NCBI GenBank assembly: GCA_012861695.1
Contig: JAAOOA010000127.1
Coordinates: 62,001 to 126,000 of the forward strand
Origin: Trematomus loennbergii
Taxonomy: Eukaryota; Chordata; Actinopteri; Perciformes; Nototheniidae
DNA length: 64,000 nt
Reading direction: 5' to 3'
Of this stretch, positions 53,885 to 64,000 are shown piece after piece. The notes beneath the pieces are model-generated. The model ran no database searches and was not told the DNA's origin. It worked only from the letters and a program-made list of their open reading frames with translations. The stretch's first letter is position 1, and each line of letters begins with the position of its first letter. The position numbers were made by a program, and so were the translations under genes.

Positions 53885-54376
53885 GGTGACAGCGTTAGCT
53901 CTCAGTAGAAAGTGACGGAGGTGACTTCAGTTAAGGTGCATTCAGGCGCAATTCAGTAAAAGTGTGTATTGGGCGAGGATGCATTTATAACGTCAGCAAG
54001 ATGTGTTCCATGTAGTACAGTAAAATGCAGTCTTTAGCGAGAAATATCAATAAATACAGTTTTATTAAGGAGATGTTTTACTACAACATAAAGTAGATAT
54101 TAGACAGTATGCAAACGAGATAAAGGAGTGTATATTGAAGTAATTAGGATCTGCTGTGTAGAGAATCATGGAATTGTACTGGTATCTAACAATACCATCC
54201 TTAATAAATGCCATCCTTATAATGTATATAAATACAATAGCCTACCGTTTTAAATGATACTTGTGTTTTAATGTTTGATTCCATTAATTGAATTAAATAT
54301 GTTTTAATGAATTCTACTGAAATGATTGTTACATTGTCATCATGTAACTATTTTGTTCTTTTATTTGCCTCCCAGA
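53885..54376. other. Non-coding spacer
   Basis: No recognised coding or element ends. Confidence 0.35.
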
Positions 54377-54700
54377 AAACAGTCCCACCTCCTTTGAAGA
54401 CATTTTGCCTCCTGCTATGGACTTCAGGTTCACATTAGGTAAGCCCTTGAGTGTGTCAGACTAGTTGTTGTTTCAGAGGTTAATTCAAGACGTGTTATGT
54501 TTACATACTAATATAATGAGCATCAGGTAAATGTACCCATTTCTATTTTTTGAATCACAGATGGGATGGAGTTGTAAACTATGCAGCACTAGTGTCACCA
54601 CTCAAAGTGATATTTTAAAACATTATCGACTCCATCATGGAACCTTTGGACAGAAACGTGCCTTGCCCTGCATTCATGTAGACTGGCCTGCGCTCTCACT
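54377..54700 (+). pseudogene. C2H2 zinc-finger exon fragment of a fish multicopy gene
   Basis: From 54556 the frame reads MGWSCKLCSTSVTTQSD then ILKHYRLHH, a C2H2 finger of a type I associate with large fish gene families, followed by PCIHVDW. An upstream exon-like piece at 54377-54440 (CAG acceptor, GTAAGC donor) encodes PTSFEDILPPAMDF but does not join in phase to the finger. The usual continuation after PCIH is lost near 54690. Probably a dead fragment. Confidence 0.6.
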
Positions 54701-54793
54701 TATCAAGATAAAAGTTGAAATAATCGTCTGTTCTTTTTATTCTAGGACCCATGTGCCACTTTATATAAAATCTCTGAGCATGAGGTGGGGTTA

Positions 54794-54830
54794 AAAAGAA
54801 GTAGTTGGACATTTTATGAACTATATCTAT

Positions 54831-54873
<43 letters not shown>

Positions 54874-54917
54874 CTATATCTATTGATATAGTTCATAAAA
54901 TGTCCAACTACTTCTTT
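54794..54917. repeat. 33-bp perfect inverted repeat around a TA tract
   Basis: Arms start aaagaagtagttggacattt and end with the exact complement, separated by an AT repeat and a second partial copy of the arm's inner end. Confidence 0.92.
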
Positions 54918-55010
54918 CAAAAAAAGGCTGGTTTGCAAGAAAATGAACCAAATAGTCATGATATTTCATGACTATTTGGTTCATTTTCTTGCAAACCAGC
55001 CTTTTTTTGA
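54917..55010. repeat. 45-bp perfect palindrome with 4-bp centre
   Basis: Arms begin tcaaaaaaaggctggtttgc and are exactly complementary over 45 bases, with tatt between. Directly follows the first palindrome. Confidence 0.95.
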
Positions 55011-55697
55011 TGGCTTAAACCCTTTATAATGCATGTGAATAGCACCTCTGTTACCGTCTGTTAACAGCTAATGTAAACTGGCTCGTTATGTTTTCAGACG
55101 GATTTGATTTTTGTTTTGAGGAAAACACATGGTGTGTCCTGATTTGTACTCAATTTAGTGTTTTGTTTGTATTTACAGGAAAGCAGAGGTCGAAGTGCAA
55201 CAGGCTCGTGATGCACATTTTAATAAAATGTATTAACATGTCCATAACGTTCCCTTTTTTAATTTATTTGTTTAATCTGCAATGTTTCAATGCTATCAAA
55301 TTTTAAAGGGTTGGATTGAAATCAGGAAGAGTTTGTCGTATATAGGTTCCGGCAACTCAATTTTTTTTGTAATTTACTTTATTCTCGTGTGGTTCTTAGC
55401 AGATTGTTATTTGCATTGGTTACACTTAATATCTGGGCTTTTAATTGTAGGCTCATCTCATCTTTTCATATGCAGAAAAAATCACATTAGTGAGTTTACC
55501 CAACTCCTATAATTGCTTGGAACCACTTGACACATATTTTTTAAGTTTTAGCAAAGTAACACATTCTTGAGTAGAGGAAAACTAAAAAAGATCGTTTCAC
55601 CAACTCAAAAAAAATGCAAAAGTTGATTAAACTCTTAAAATTGCTTGGAATCACTTGACACATTTTTTTAGTTTTTACCAAAGCAACAGTTTTTACA
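55011..55697. other. Non-coding region with duplicated segments
   Basis: An acceptor-like site at about 55097 leads into a short open frame (GFDFCFEENTWC) without a known family. From 55510 to 55690 the segment 'attgcttgga.(c/t)cacttgacac' occurs twice. AACTCAATTTTTT near 55345 recurs at 44910. Confidence 0.35.
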
Positions 55698-55701
55698 GTG
55701 G

Positions 55702-56340
55702 TCTAACTATCTACCAGCATTTCATGCACTCACTGGCTGTGGCACAACAAGTAGTTTGTACAGAATAGGAAAGACAACAGCATTCACCAAACTCAAGAAC
55801 CATCTCAGCAAGCTCAAAGATCTGGCCCATTTTGGACTCTCTGCCAGCTTGGAAGAGTCTTTGCCAGTCGCAAGAGAATTTGCGCTTCTGCTATATGGAA
55901 AAAAGAACAAGGAAATTGACTGATGTGCACAAACTTGGATGAACTGAGGTTCATAATTGCATCAACAACAGATGCAGCCTCGGAAAATCTGCCGCCAACA
56001 GAGGATGCATTTCAACAACATGCACAAAGAGCAATGTTTCAGACAGCGATATGGTGTCACAGCCCGAACCTAAACCCTTGTTATGGAGTCCTGTTGGCAG
56101 GGGGTGGATTGTCAGAGATGGGGCCATTCAACCAGTGCTATTTACAAAACCCCAGCACCTACAGAAGTGAGAGACATTACTCACTTGTATTGCAAAGATG
56201 CAAAGTGTGGAGAGAGTGGAAAGTGCCAGTGCCTCTCTGTTGGCCTTCCCTGTACGGAGTTCTGCACCTGCTGTGCAGAATGTCAAAATGTGTCCCTAAC
56301 GTTTCTGAGGAACCTGACATTTAACATTATATTCTAGTAT
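55702..56340 (+). pseudogene. 3' part of the multicopy gene of unknown function (copy B)
   Basis: Reads LPAFHALTGCGTTSSLYRIG, then AFTKLKNHL, SLPVAREFALLLYGKK, LDELRFIIASTTDA, LPPTEDAFQQHAQRA, FQTAIW, EVRDITHLYCKD and the cysteine-rich end CLSVGLPCTEFCTC. A stop after KEID and at least two frame changes (near 55920 and 56085) break it. It resumes exactly where copy A at 44232-44751 ends, with a shared overlap of about 58 bp (gtctaact...gaaagacaa). AATAAA follows at 56412. Confidence 0.82.
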
Positions 56341-56411
56341 CTATATACTTGACCTCTCACAGAATTATTTGATGAAATGTATACTGTACTTTGAATTAAG
56401 GTTCCAGTTTC

Positions 56412-56417
56412 AATAAA
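56412..56417 (+). terminator. Poly(A) signal after copy B
   Basis: AATAAA about 75 bp after the last coding frame of the multicopy gene; probably its original poly(A) signal. Confidence 0.45.
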
Positions 56418-59047
56418 ACCGTACTATTTACACCTATGTTTTAGAGGCTTGCAATTTAGAACGAATACACTTTATTGTATTGGGTTACTCTTATTCTGAC
56501 TATTTGGTGATGTAGTTCAGCCACCTGGTATTTCCCTCTCCAAATATAATGACCATCAGAGTGAGCATGCTTAACTTATAGGCTATTATGCCACTTCTCC
56601 CCATTCGGAGTTTTACTGTATCAGAGAAGAGGTAGGCCTATGTCTAAAGAAATCTCATTTGCAATAGAACTGTACCAGATATTTCCATACAACTACTGGT
56701 TAGTGTTCAATAGCACCCTAGACAATTCAGTAATGGTATATTTTTAGGGATTTCTGTTTTTCTGATAAATGAGAGAAAAGTGATTGAGTCCTATGTTCCT
56801 ATCACCAAAAGTACAATTCCGTCTAAACTAAAGCTAAGTTTACAGGACTATAATTCAGTATTTCTTTAGTTAAATAATTGTCTGACTATTTGGTGATGTA
56901 GGACAGCCACCTGGTTCATACCTCAGCAAATCTGAAGAGGAAAAGAGTGGTCATTCTCAAGTTATGGGCTTTTTTGTCACCTTTCCCATATTCGGCCTGG
57001 TCTAATTTGGCTCTTTTTCAGGGATTGGGGTAGTTCTAAAGAACAACCCAAAAAAAATGTTTTCCCCCAAATAAAATTTGACAACAATCAATTTCATTAA
57101 TGGAGACCCTAAAGATAAGAAAAATCATTGTTGTCATTTGTTCTACCTCGGGTAGGGGTATCTCGAAAACTAAAGCCTTTTTTGAGGACTTGCTGCTAGA
57201 CTAGTGTTTAGTCTAGAAAAGGTAAATGTGTACATTTTATTATAAAGTTGTTATATTTACAGACTGTTGCAAAAAAAAAGCTTATAAACATCAGGTTTAA
57301 AACTAAAAGTGCTTTTAACACAATTAAAGATGTTTGGAGTTTTATTTTAGTTATTAATTTGAATTTTTTGTCAAAGAGATGCTGATTTGAAACCGTTGTT
57401 ACATACAGTTACGGCATTTCCTGTTTCTGCCGGAGAGAGGGGAGTTTGTCCCAAAGCTTGCCGCTGTATTTACTCCCTCCATCTGACAGGAGGGAGCCTC
57501 GTTGAGCTGCGAGTGTCACTCCACGGAGTTCACTCCGTCACGGAGGGGGAGTGTGTAGGGGTAGGGTGTAGGGCGTGGTTTGGGATTGGGCCATGTTCTG
57601 CATATCAGGGTCACACTTCTTTAACCCGTCATTCAGAGAGGACGTTAGTTATCAACTCATCAAGAGACGTTGTTTTTGGCAGAAGAGTCATCTTTTTCCA
57701 ATGTTGTATGTCATCGCTGTTCTATGTACAAAAAACAGCTAGTGAGGACATTTTTTTTCACAGCAGACATGTGTTGTTACCATCAACGTGGCTTTGTTTT
57801 ATTCAAGTGTCCCAGTGAGCCATGAGCTTGAGTGAACCCTGCAACTAATAAAGGTAAAGGGCAGCAGGACTTCATCATCTGACTTTAAGCATGAAAGTGT
57901 ATTTCCCCAAAATGTCAAACTATTCCTAAAGCAAGTTTATCTTAATCTCTATAAACATCTGCATATGAATCCGTTTTGGTTTCTGTAATGCCAGTAGTTT
58001 TTCCAAATAACAATTGATTAGTCTTTTGTTGCATGCAGGTAAACAGTCCGTGTTGAAAGCTAAAGAGGAATAGGCCAAAATGCAATCTAGGAACCCATTG
58101 GCTAGCGTCTGATGACTATTTAGCTTTGATTATCTTAAATAGCTTGTAAACTGGCTATTTGTAAAAAAACAAGCCAGCCCAATTTCGTATTTCAAGTCCA
58201 TGCTAGCTTCTCAGTTTGCTAATCGGACCGTTAACAATGAGCAGCACATGAAGAGAAAGCCTTGGCCCGGATGAATGAGCTGTAGCCCTCAGAGGCTTTT
58301 TTACCTGAACCACAAGTGGCACTAGTGTAACAGACATACAGTTACAGTAGTGGGAGTCATGAGATCAGAAAACTTACTCAGCACATCAATATTTCACATT
58401 AGCTAACTTTAGCTAACATAAGCCACCATATCGGACCATACCAGACCAGAAAGACTGTCGCAGCAAAATCCCTGTGCTATGGAAAATAGCAGTGATGTTT
58501 TATAGCTGATAGATTTAACTTTTATCCAAAAGAATGAGGAATGTTTTGCTTGTTTTTACAAAAGTTAGTCCATTTGCTTTGGGTGCCAAGCTTGCAATTT
58601 GTACCTGGACTGTAAAACAAGTTGTGCTTGTTTCGTTTTAGTATGTTATGTTCTATTGAGTATTTTGGATCTGGAATACGGTTGCAAAGAGAAATGTGTA
58701 AATACACAACATAGAGAAGGTCAATGGAATCAGATGAAAGGATCTGCAGTAGTTCTGGCAGGTTCCTGTGCACAGATTCACACCACTAGCTTGTTTCTTG
58801 TTGTGAAAAGATGAGTGATATTTCAGAAGTTGCATACATGTCCTTTTGTCTCTTTGTGAAGACAACAGGAAAGACACTTCATCACATTATCTATTGTGAA
58901 AGCACCTAGAGGCTACTACATGCAACTTTAAGATAGCATTTCCATTTTAAACATGTCAAACCGAAGCAAAACAACTGCTGTAATCTCCGTACAAAAAAGG
59001 ATGTGAAACTGACTGTAGAGTTGTTCAATTTCTTATATGGTTTATAT
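56418..59047. other. Gene-free region
   Basis: 'gactatttggtgatgtag' followed by 'cagccacctggt' occurs twice (56499 and 56884), so part of this region is a diverged duplication. A 143-codon ORF at 57387-57818 has no family motif and reads through what looks like repeat sequence (reported under rejected). No exon recognised. Confidence 0.4.
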
Positions 59048-59242
59048 CAGGGGTGTCTAAACTACGACCAACTGTTTTCTTTAAGCATATTAAATGATCA
59101 AGCATAATTTACCTACATATGATTGATTTTGCTAACTTATAACATAACTTATGTGCCAATATACCTCACCTCTAGTGAGGGGCCTAGATCTTCGTATATC
59201 TTTCTGTATGTGGACCTCAGTGAAACATTTTGGACACCCCTG
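59048..59242. mobile_element. hAT MITE related to 13603-14008
   Basis: Termini CAGGGGTGTCTAAAC and the near-complement TTTTGGACACCCCTG. Flanking 8-mers gtttatat and atttacac are only partly alike. 195 bp, internally shortened; shares 'atatacctcacctctagtg' with the other copy in inverse. Confidence 0.78.
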
Positions 59243-61188
59243 ATTTACACGTTTGTATTGTGCATATAGGTATGTTTTAATATATCCCTATTCAGTTAAA
59301 AGAATACTCACTCATAACCAAGTCAACTTTATTACCATGTACAGTTAGAGACAGAACAAAGAAGAGAAGCAGTAAAGAGTGTACATATATAAAAAAGGAT
59401 AATATTACAACAACAAAAAAATCACCTAAACTTATCTTAACTTGTGGTGTGTATTCCAAGGGCAAGTGGTTCACAAGCATTTAAAAAAGAAATCACAATT
59501 TGAACTTGTCCACAGCATGACTTCCTCTGGACTTCATAACACAGCAGTCCTGAGAAAGTGTACTCATTGGCATGGATGTATACAGTATATGTGTGTGTAT
59601 GCATGTAAAGAAATGTACTGTATTTGTGTATTCTTAAGACAAGTATATAATAGGTTCTGATCCGAGTACAAGTTCTGTTCCTGGCATATCATCTGAAAAA
59701 CAAAAGAAAAAGGCCACAGAGCAGCCTCCAGTATGTACACAATAAAAATCATCAAACAAATCCATAAAGGTAATATTTTATGTGATAAGGTGTAAGGGTT
59801 TAGCATTTTGTCTTTAAATGCAACATGAAGACTGCGGGCATTTTGAAAACTATACTAAAAAGAACAGATAACTATACGAGTCTTAAGAAAACCACAAGGG
59901 ATTTAGTTTTTTGACCTTACATATAGTATTATTAACAACATCATATGAAAATAAACATTATACTCTTGGAAAGGTATAGTAAAAGGTTGGAACACATCGC
60001 TATGGCTGACTGTGATTTGACTCCGATGTGGACTGTAGATCGTTTGAGAGAGTATCAGAGGGGGAATGTTTTGTTGTTGAGGAAGCAGTTATGTATAATA
60101 AATTCAGAGACACAGCTGACTTGGCTAAGTCCTCCAACAGTTAACTTTCCAGGGAGAAAGGAACAGGAATAATTCTTGTTTTTGATGAATCGTCCCTTTA
60201 CACACAGGGTTCAGCTCTATGACAACATCCATCACTTGAATCACTATATTAAACACCTTTGTAATCACGGTGGCTTATAGAGTCGTAGACGCCAATGAGG
60301 CTTTGCATAATGTCTTTTATTAATGGGAAACACACATTGCATGGAATCCCTTCTGCAGGTGCATGATACGCATCTCCCTGCAGTTTCTATGACCTCAAAC
60401 ACAGCATTATTACAACACTGCTCACACACACACACACACCACTGGAAAACCTGCCTGAAGGCCCGGCCCCGCCCACATTTAAGGTGGAAACATTTTTGAT
60501 TGGTGGATTTGCTTCCATGGGGCATATCTTTCCCTTTAATTTACTATCATTTACGCTGACTACACAGTGCTTGAGTCCAAAATAAAGGAAGCTGCTGCAG
60601 TTGATCAGCTGTTTTACACCAGTATAGGTAAATGTTGTTTTTACTTTGTAGCAGCGAAATAAGGAAATAAAACGGAACATTTAAGTCAAAATAAAAATGC
60701 TGCTCGGGCAGTGAAACACAGGAAAAGCCACAGGTGAATTCATTGCTCTATATATGTTGGATATTTGGATAATTACGAAATAAATGAACAAAGACGACGT
60801 TCTTGCCTGCAGATTGGATACTTTCCCCATCATAAGATTTGCTCACTGGTGCCCCACTTTGTTTTGTTATTTCACCGCTACAATTAGCTTTTGACTGATC
60901 TCCCTGCTGGAGTGAAAACTGCTCCATAAAAGAGAATGTCCTGAAGACATTTATGAGACAGGAAGCATTGCAGCAAACATTTCTTTTTAAATACAAAAAC
61001 GTTGGAAAAAGGACAATAAGTTCGGTAAGTTATGGTCATTTATTCCAAAGACATATTTGCTAAAAAGTGAAACTGACCAAATAGCAATAACACGTAAGTA
61101 TGAAGCTCTTCAGTAACAGAGGTTTCTTGACTGGTCTTACATGTAGTCATTACCAGGTTAGTCTCTCTGCCAGCTCTTAGAGTCCTAC
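59243..61188. other. Gene-free region, possibly distal 3' UTR of septin 7
   Basis: Lies downstream of the septin stop codon on its strand. Minus-strand AATAAA hexamers occur at 60316-60321 and 61039-61044; neither can be chosen from sequence alone. A CA repeat lies near 60422-60440. No other exon was recognised. Confidence 0.3.
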
Positions 61189-61735
61189 ATGTATAGAGAC
61201 CCCGGAGAAGTTGAGAACCCCAAACGCTTTATGATAGAAATGTATAGTTCAGGTCCCCAGCACATAGAAACTGCTGGATGCTAACTTGCATGTTGGGCAA
61301 TTTGCACAATGTTACATTAATTAGAAATAATTAGCATATGCAGACAATAATACATAAATGGCTTGGCTGATTCGGAGAACTTTGGATTTTGGAGGTTAAT
61401 GAGGACGTTGAGTCAATTTCTGACGTGCCGGTGGACTGATTTTGATTAATTCTGGTCGATTTGAAGGTTTTAAGAGGCTCAAAACTGCCACTTAAGATCC
61501 TATAAACGTCAGAAATTGATTCAACACCCTCAATAACCTCCAAAACCACACCAAAATTGGCCAAGCCATCTTTTATCTATGTCTGCATAAGCTAATGAAT
61601 GCAACTGATGCTAATTGTGCAAATTGCACAACATATGCAGGTTAGCATCCGGCAGTTTCTATGGGCTAAGGACCCTACTATACATTTCTGACATAAAACT
61701 TTGGGGTACTCAATATTTCCGGGTTCACAGTGCTG
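61189..61735. mobile_element. Fold-back element downstream of septin 7
   Basis: Two imperfect inverted arms of roughly 250 bp meet near 61470. Shared pieces include 'aaatggcttggctgattcgg'/'ttggccaagcc', 'caatttctgacg'/'cgtcagaaattg' and 'gatgctaacttgcat'/its counterpart near 61630. No ORF. If the septin 3' UTR extends this far, it would be transcribed as a long hairpin. Confidence 0.75.
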
Positions 61736-62170
61736 GCAAATAGACTTGTAGTATTCCACTTTTAAAAGATTTGCTGATTATTTTGACTTTCTATGACCGG
61801 GCCTTATTCCCACCTGACTCCCCCCCGCAGTTCCCTTCACTCACATACACTCTCCCTTCTCTTAACACACTCTCATGAGGTCTTTATGACAGAGTGTTTG
61901 AATACAGTACACCTGTGTTATGTTGTTTTTGGGAAGAATCAAAGAAGAGAGACAGTACGTCTACCTGCAGATCTATGGAATATCTAGAGAACATACACTA
62001 CTACATGTGAGCAGATGGCTATGGGTGGTCCCTGCCACGTGTCGTACTGTAGCTCAGAGGAAGGGCCTCCTCTTTGTCAGGAAATATAGGAAAATAGAAT
62101 TTCACAAAAACATGCATTCCCCATGGAAACAAGAAGTTTCAACAGGTACGGTAACCCTGCTGAGAGACGA

Positions 62171-62198
62171 GAGTGTGTGTGTGTGTGTGTGTGTGTGT
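62171..62198. repeat. (GT)n microsatellite
   Basis: About 14 GT units, roughly 160 bp past the septin stop codon in its likely 3' UTR. Confidence 0.92.
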
Positions 62199-62360
62199 CT
62201 TCCATCCGTCACACGTGGTACATGTTAAATGTAACAGAGGGATGTTGTGGAGTGTATATCTGTTAATGTGTGTGTGTGTTTGGAGGGCCACATGGTACAT
62301 GTGAACTTCAGAGGGGATGAAGGAAAACCGAGTTTGTGTAAAAGTGAAGAATCGCTCTCT

Positions 62361-62400
62361 TCAGAAGATCTTTCCTTTCTTCTTGTTTTTCTCCATCGTC
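62361..62400 (-). CDS. septin7: septin7 terminal exon
   Basis: ACACAG acceptor, then [12 protein letters not shown] and TGA (62361-62363). The short 12-residue end is identical in type to mammalian SEPTIN7. Confidence 0.94.
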
Positions 62401-63495
62401 CTGTGTGGGGGGACAAGAAAAGGAATGTTACAATCTTGTACAAAGCAGGGAGAAACATTATTGAGCTTTACGTGTTGATGGGATCTTCAACCAAATCTTT
62501 ACAAAATATACATACATTTATTTATTTTGGTCAAATTCTATGCACATTTCTTTGGCCAGTATTTTGACCCCAACACTTAGAGGAATGAATACATTGCCTT
62601 CACACTCACCATAATAAAAGGGGAGAATATGATAACGTGATAAACTTTGATAACTTCACATCTAATGTATTGATAGTGTTGCAGCCAATACTGTGCTGTG
62701 ACCTGGGCCTGAGATCACAGGAATGGGTTTTTTTCAGTAGTGAAATTAAATATTGATTTGGTCTAGATCTGCCATATAATATATTAGAAACCTTTGATAG
62801 AAACAGCTGTGTGCATGACATAAATGACTTTGCAATGACCTTATGACCCCTCTTTATTTGTGAGGCCATGTTTTATCTTGTATTATTGTGTAACCAGTGG
62901 CCACAGTGTTGCTGTTTGTTACCTCGGAGCAGTGTGTTGTAGTGTGAGGGCACACACAGGATTTGACTATATCAGTGTGACTTTAGCATTCATTCAAAAA
63001 CAAGATTTCAATAAATTCATCTGCTGATGGTGATCTCTACAGGAAGTGCTCCTAATGACTGGATGTATCCAAGATGATGTGGTAACCATGGTAACACCAC
63101 AAGAGTGCAGGGATTTTCTCAGAGTGAAAACAAGTTCAAACAGAGTGTGTGGTGTCTGTAGTGAGCTCAACATAGAATGGCAGTTTCTCTGTAAAAAAGT
63201 GCATCCATAAAACGATGGTATGGACTCCATCTGTCATAGTCTATGATGTATAAGGCTTGGGGGAGTCTGGCCTAATAATGCTAATAATACATATAGCTTT
63301 GTACAACAGACGTAAGATGAATGAGTGAAATAGTAGCAGTGAGACTGACTTGGAGGCGTCCAGCTTCTGCTGCTCCAGGATCCTCTGCTGAGCCTCCCAG
63401 TGGAGCTTCTCGTCATCGAACACCCGCTTCTTCTCCTCCAGCTCTTTGTACTGCGCCTCCAGGTTCCTCTTCATCTGCTCGTGGCGTCGCTCCAG
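62361..63495 (-). CDS. septin7: Septin 7, last two coding exons (partial gene)
   Basis: Septin 7 is the GTP-binding core subunit that ends septin hexamers and octamers, acting at the cleavage furrow and cortex. Only the C-terminal coiled coil is in this window: exon 63350-63495 and terminal exon 62361-62400, joined in phase (AA|G). The peptide [20 protein letters not shown]...[11 protein letters not shown] and the end [10 protein letters not shown] match human SEPTIN7, including its invariant basic terminus. Divergence is limited to short positions (KLDAS in place of human NSSRT). The GTPase domain lies beyond the 64-kb edge. Whether this is the a or b teleost copy cannot be told. Confidence 0.95.
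62401..63349 (-). other. septin7: septin7 last intron
   Basis: Bounded by the GTCAGT donor at 63349 and the CACAG acceptor at 62401. No repeat element or exon was recognised inside. Confidence 0.8.
63350..63495 (-). CDS. septin7: septin7 penultimate exon: coiled coil
   Basis: A 146-bp exon bounded by CCTCAG and GTCAGT. Encodes [30 protein letters not shown] and [16 protein letters not shown], a heptad coiled coil that pairs septin 7 with septin 6-group partners. Confidence 0.95.
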
Positions 63496-64000
63496 CTGAG
63501 GGACGAACATCACAGTTACTCTCAAGTTGTATTCCCCCTTCAATAGCACATAATACAGGTCTCTTCCTCCTTTGATACTCCTCTCATCCCTTTATCTTCT
63601 TTGCGGCCACATTTTCTTTTCTCTACAGATGTTCATTACATCTATAGACTGCAGTTTATTTGTAGCTAACATTTATTCTAAAGATTCTACAGCCGACGCA
63701 TCCATTTGAAGGTCCAGATTCATTCATTATTGCATTTTTTAAATACATCCGACTGTTAATTTGATAACCAACAGTTTCATCCTGGCAAATGCACTGAGAA
63801 TGTGTGCTTATGCCGTCTGGTTCATCCTAATGACTCGCCAGCCAGTCAGTATGCACCGTGATTAGAGTATACTGTGGAGACATGTAATGTTTGCATAAAT
63901 ACTGTCTCATGGGCAATTCAAAGAGATCTAACACTGTAGTAGTTATGACAACTGGAGTTTGCCTGGATTAGCAGCTGTTTTACAATAAATCATTGGATAT
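63496..64000 (-). other. septin7: septin7 intron (continues past the window)
   Basis: No exon seen upstream of the coiled-coil exon up to the window end. Confidence 0.6.

Larger units (their letters stand above)
44878..55697. other. Possible outer limits of a large nested insertion (CACTA-like ends)
   Basis: At 44880 the sequence reads CTGTAAAAACAG and at about 55686-55697 GTTTTTACAGTG, the CACTGTAAAAA-type terminus of fish EnSpm/CACTA elements. AACTCAATTTTTT followed by gtaatttact occurs near both ends (about 44915 and 55350). If real, one element or its remains encloses the ERV, P-like element and fold-backs. No target duplication or transposase was found, so this is tentative. Confidence 0.3.

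Noticed and set aside
57387..57818. 143-codon plus-strand ORF
   Set aside because: No domain or family motif, composition like surrounding repeat DNA, no splice or poly(A) context. Probably a chance ORF in a dispersed repeat.
60748..60996. 82-codon minus-strand ORF
   Set aside because: No family motif and no splice context; lies in the non-coding region downstream of septin 7.

Overview
The window looks like nuclear DNA from a teleost fish, probably a spiny-rayed lineage. It has vertebrate GT-AG split genes, an ANLN-like gene and the 3' end of SEPTIN7 close together (recalled as near neighbours on human chromosome 7p14), and a dense load of fish-type transposons: hAT, PIF/Harbinger-like, TTAA-type, P-like/THAP, tRNA-SINE, LINE and an endogenous retrovirus. 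No rRNA, tRNA gene, CRISPR array or prokaryotic operon was seen. Protein families were assigned by reading translated exons against remembered family motifs, with no database search.

Layout. 1-13 kb: repeat-rich DNA with a possible 3' terminal exon near 0.9-1.2 kb, several MITEs, a SINE, and a 2.5-kb hAT element (8998-11482) that encloses a LINE endonuclease/Myb-like chimeric ORF. 11.9-33.8 kb: an anillin-family gene on the minus strand. Twenty-two coding exons and one upstream 5' exon can be traced, giving about 1,080 residues; its introns hold nested hATs, Harbinger-like elements and a long TA microsatellite. 34-38.4 kb: MITEs, a SINE and a 1.6-kb hAT. 38.5-39.9 kb: a complete three-exon CC chemokine gene on the plus strand, with TATA box and poly(A) signal. 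40-57 kb: a transposon graveyard. It contains broken copies of a multicopy protein family of unknown function, a Harbinger-like insertion with a clean 3-bp target duplication, an ERV with paired LTRs and a 4-bp target duplication (46874-52021), a P-like element with a THAP exon, a fold-back MITE, and two adjacent perfect palindromes. 57-64 kb: mostly non-coding, with a 0.55-kb fold-back element and the last two coding exons of a septin-7 gene on the minus strand.

Together: anillin and septins are partners in the cytokinetic ring, so anln and septin7 form a conserved cytoskeletal neighbourhood; the chemokine between them is a separate immune gene. The anillin exons join in phase only if three 1-bp deletions and probably one 1-bp insertion, nearly all at homopolymers, are allowed for. 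This suggests either assembly indels or gene decay. No convincing new multi-gene system was found. The most unusual structures are the nested hAT pair, the split multicopy-gene copies, the perfect palindromes, the chimeric LINE/Myb ORF, and the repeat-built ORF inside the ERV.
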